From Myxococcota bacterium (GTDB lineage Bacteria; Myxococcota_C; UBA6777), in assembly GCA_963169055.1 (NCBI GenBank), contig CAUJFU010000244.1, forward strand, positions 1 through 24,737: a stretch of DNA of 24,737 nucleotides, in the 5' to 3' direction. The position numbers were made by a program, and so were the translations under genes. The notes beneath the pieces were generated by a model. The model was not told the origin of the DNA, searched no databases, and was given only the letters and a program-made list of their open reading frames with translations. Below, piece after piece: positions 24,336-24,737 of the stretch; positions within the stretch are counted from its first letter, which is position 1; every line of letters starts with the position of its first letter.

Positions 24336-24463
24336 AAAAAAAACCGTGTTCGCGCCACTCCACGCGGCAGAGCCGTTGATTTGAGATATCTCTGCTCGTT
24401 CCGCAAAACACGGGGTCAAGGGGCAAACGGTCCCTTGTGGGGCGTGGGGCAAAGCCCCACCAC
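24336..24463 (+). repeat. interspersed palindromic repeat, copy 7
   Basis: An A run, then CCGTGTTCGCGCCACTCCAC, GCCGTTGATTTGAGATATCT, ACACGGGGTCAAGGGGC, a GGTCCCTTGTGGGGCGTGGG segment and GCAAAGCCCCACC. Both palindromic arms are recognisable. It lies between the convergent desaturase and transporter genes. Confidence 0.88.
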
Positions 24464-24496
24464 ACCCATCCAACGATCCACCACCTATCCTACGGA

Positions 24497-24737
24497 CTAT
24501 TCGTTTTCGGTCATTTTGGGCAGCGGCCAGCGTCGGAAAAACACTTCCATCAAGGCGGGAAGAAAAACAAGGCAGCCAAACAACAAGGTGATCAGCCCGA
24601 TCACTGCGGTCCATCCCATACTGCGCAACCCGACATGATCCGAAAAGATCAGCGAAGCAAAGCTGATCACCGTCGTCAACGAAGCCATAAAGATCGGTCC
24701 CCCCATCTCAAGCTGCACACCAAGCGTCCCAAGCTCG
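24497..24737 (-). CDS. RND/MMPL-family transporter, C-terminal 80 residues (partial, 5' end outside window)
   Basis: The frame is open to the right edge and ends at 24497. GGPIFMASLTTVISFASLIFSDHVGLRSMGWTAVIGLITLLFGCLVFLPALMEVFF is the characteristic end of an MMPL/RND exporter: the GGPI..SSLTT helix, the FSDxxxLRSMG loop and the final LPALM helix. Such inner-membrane pumps move lipids or hydrophobic compounds using the proton gradient. A lipid-related role would fit the neighbouring desaturase, but the two genes converge and need not be linked. Confidence 0.85.
   Translation of the reverse strand, partial: ELGTLGVQLEMGGPIFMASLTTVISFASLIFSDHVGLRSMGWTAVIGLITLLFGCLVFLPALMEVFFRRWPLPKMTENE

Noticed and set aside
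1-24737. tRNA or rRNA genes and a replication origin
   Set aside because: None seen on either strand; no GTTCRANNC-type T-arm with a matching acceptor and no DnaA-box cluster.

Overview
The window looks like a chromosomal segment of a Gram-negative bacterium with moderately high GC. Several features suggest a Myxococcota/Bradymonadota-type (former deltaproteobacterial) organism: cysteine-rich repeat lipoproteins, a CAP-domain lipoprotein, a long DPP-IV-type peptidase, dense palindromic intergenic repeats and large surface proteins. This is inference from gene content; no rRNA or tRNA gene was found to confirm it.

Layout. Positions 1-636 hold the left part of an IscB-type (RNA-guided nuclease ancestor of Cas9) element on the minus strand: the N-terminal third of the nuclease, running off the window, and upstream of it a structured omega/HEARO RNA. 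It abuts a degenerate copy of an interspersed repeat (625-870). Then come a coiled-coil DUF2325 protein with VSEPSD-type hexapeptide repeats (1050-3263, +), an unrecognised lipoprotein (3289-4746, -), a 613-base gap, a small unknown protein (5360-5602, +), a Tat-exported amidohydrolase (5753-6919, -), a DPP-IV-like serine exopeptidase (7240-9921, -) and, divergently, an RlmD/RumA-type rRNA m5U methyltransferase (10023-11474, +).

From 11811 to 22149 everything is on the minus strand. In transcription order it is: uracil phosphoribosyltransferase; a lipoprotein with nine cysteine modules and a CAP domain; a small cysteine-rich lipoprotein; a 5'-nucleotidase-like protein fused to a predicted outer-membrane barrel, with key metal ligands replaced; a type II restriction-modification pair (C5-cytosine methyltransferase, then BsuBI/PstI-family endonuclease); and a BAHD-type acyltransferase. 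The right end (+) has a truncated haemoglobin overlapping a one-helix membrane protein and a fatty acid hydroxylase/sterol desaturase. The C-terminus of an RND/MMPL transporter (-) runs off the right edge.

Two genome-scale signals stand out. First, a ~125-bp repeat with a conserved core and nested palindromes occurs in six clear copies, in both orientations and always between genes, plus two degenerate copies beside the IscB element. Second, a by-eye scan of all 24.7 kb found about 36 CTGCA pentamers but no CTGCAG, the PstI/BsuBI site. That fits the restriction system having this specificity even though its methyltransferase is of the 5mC class rather than the m6A class of PstI and BsuBI.
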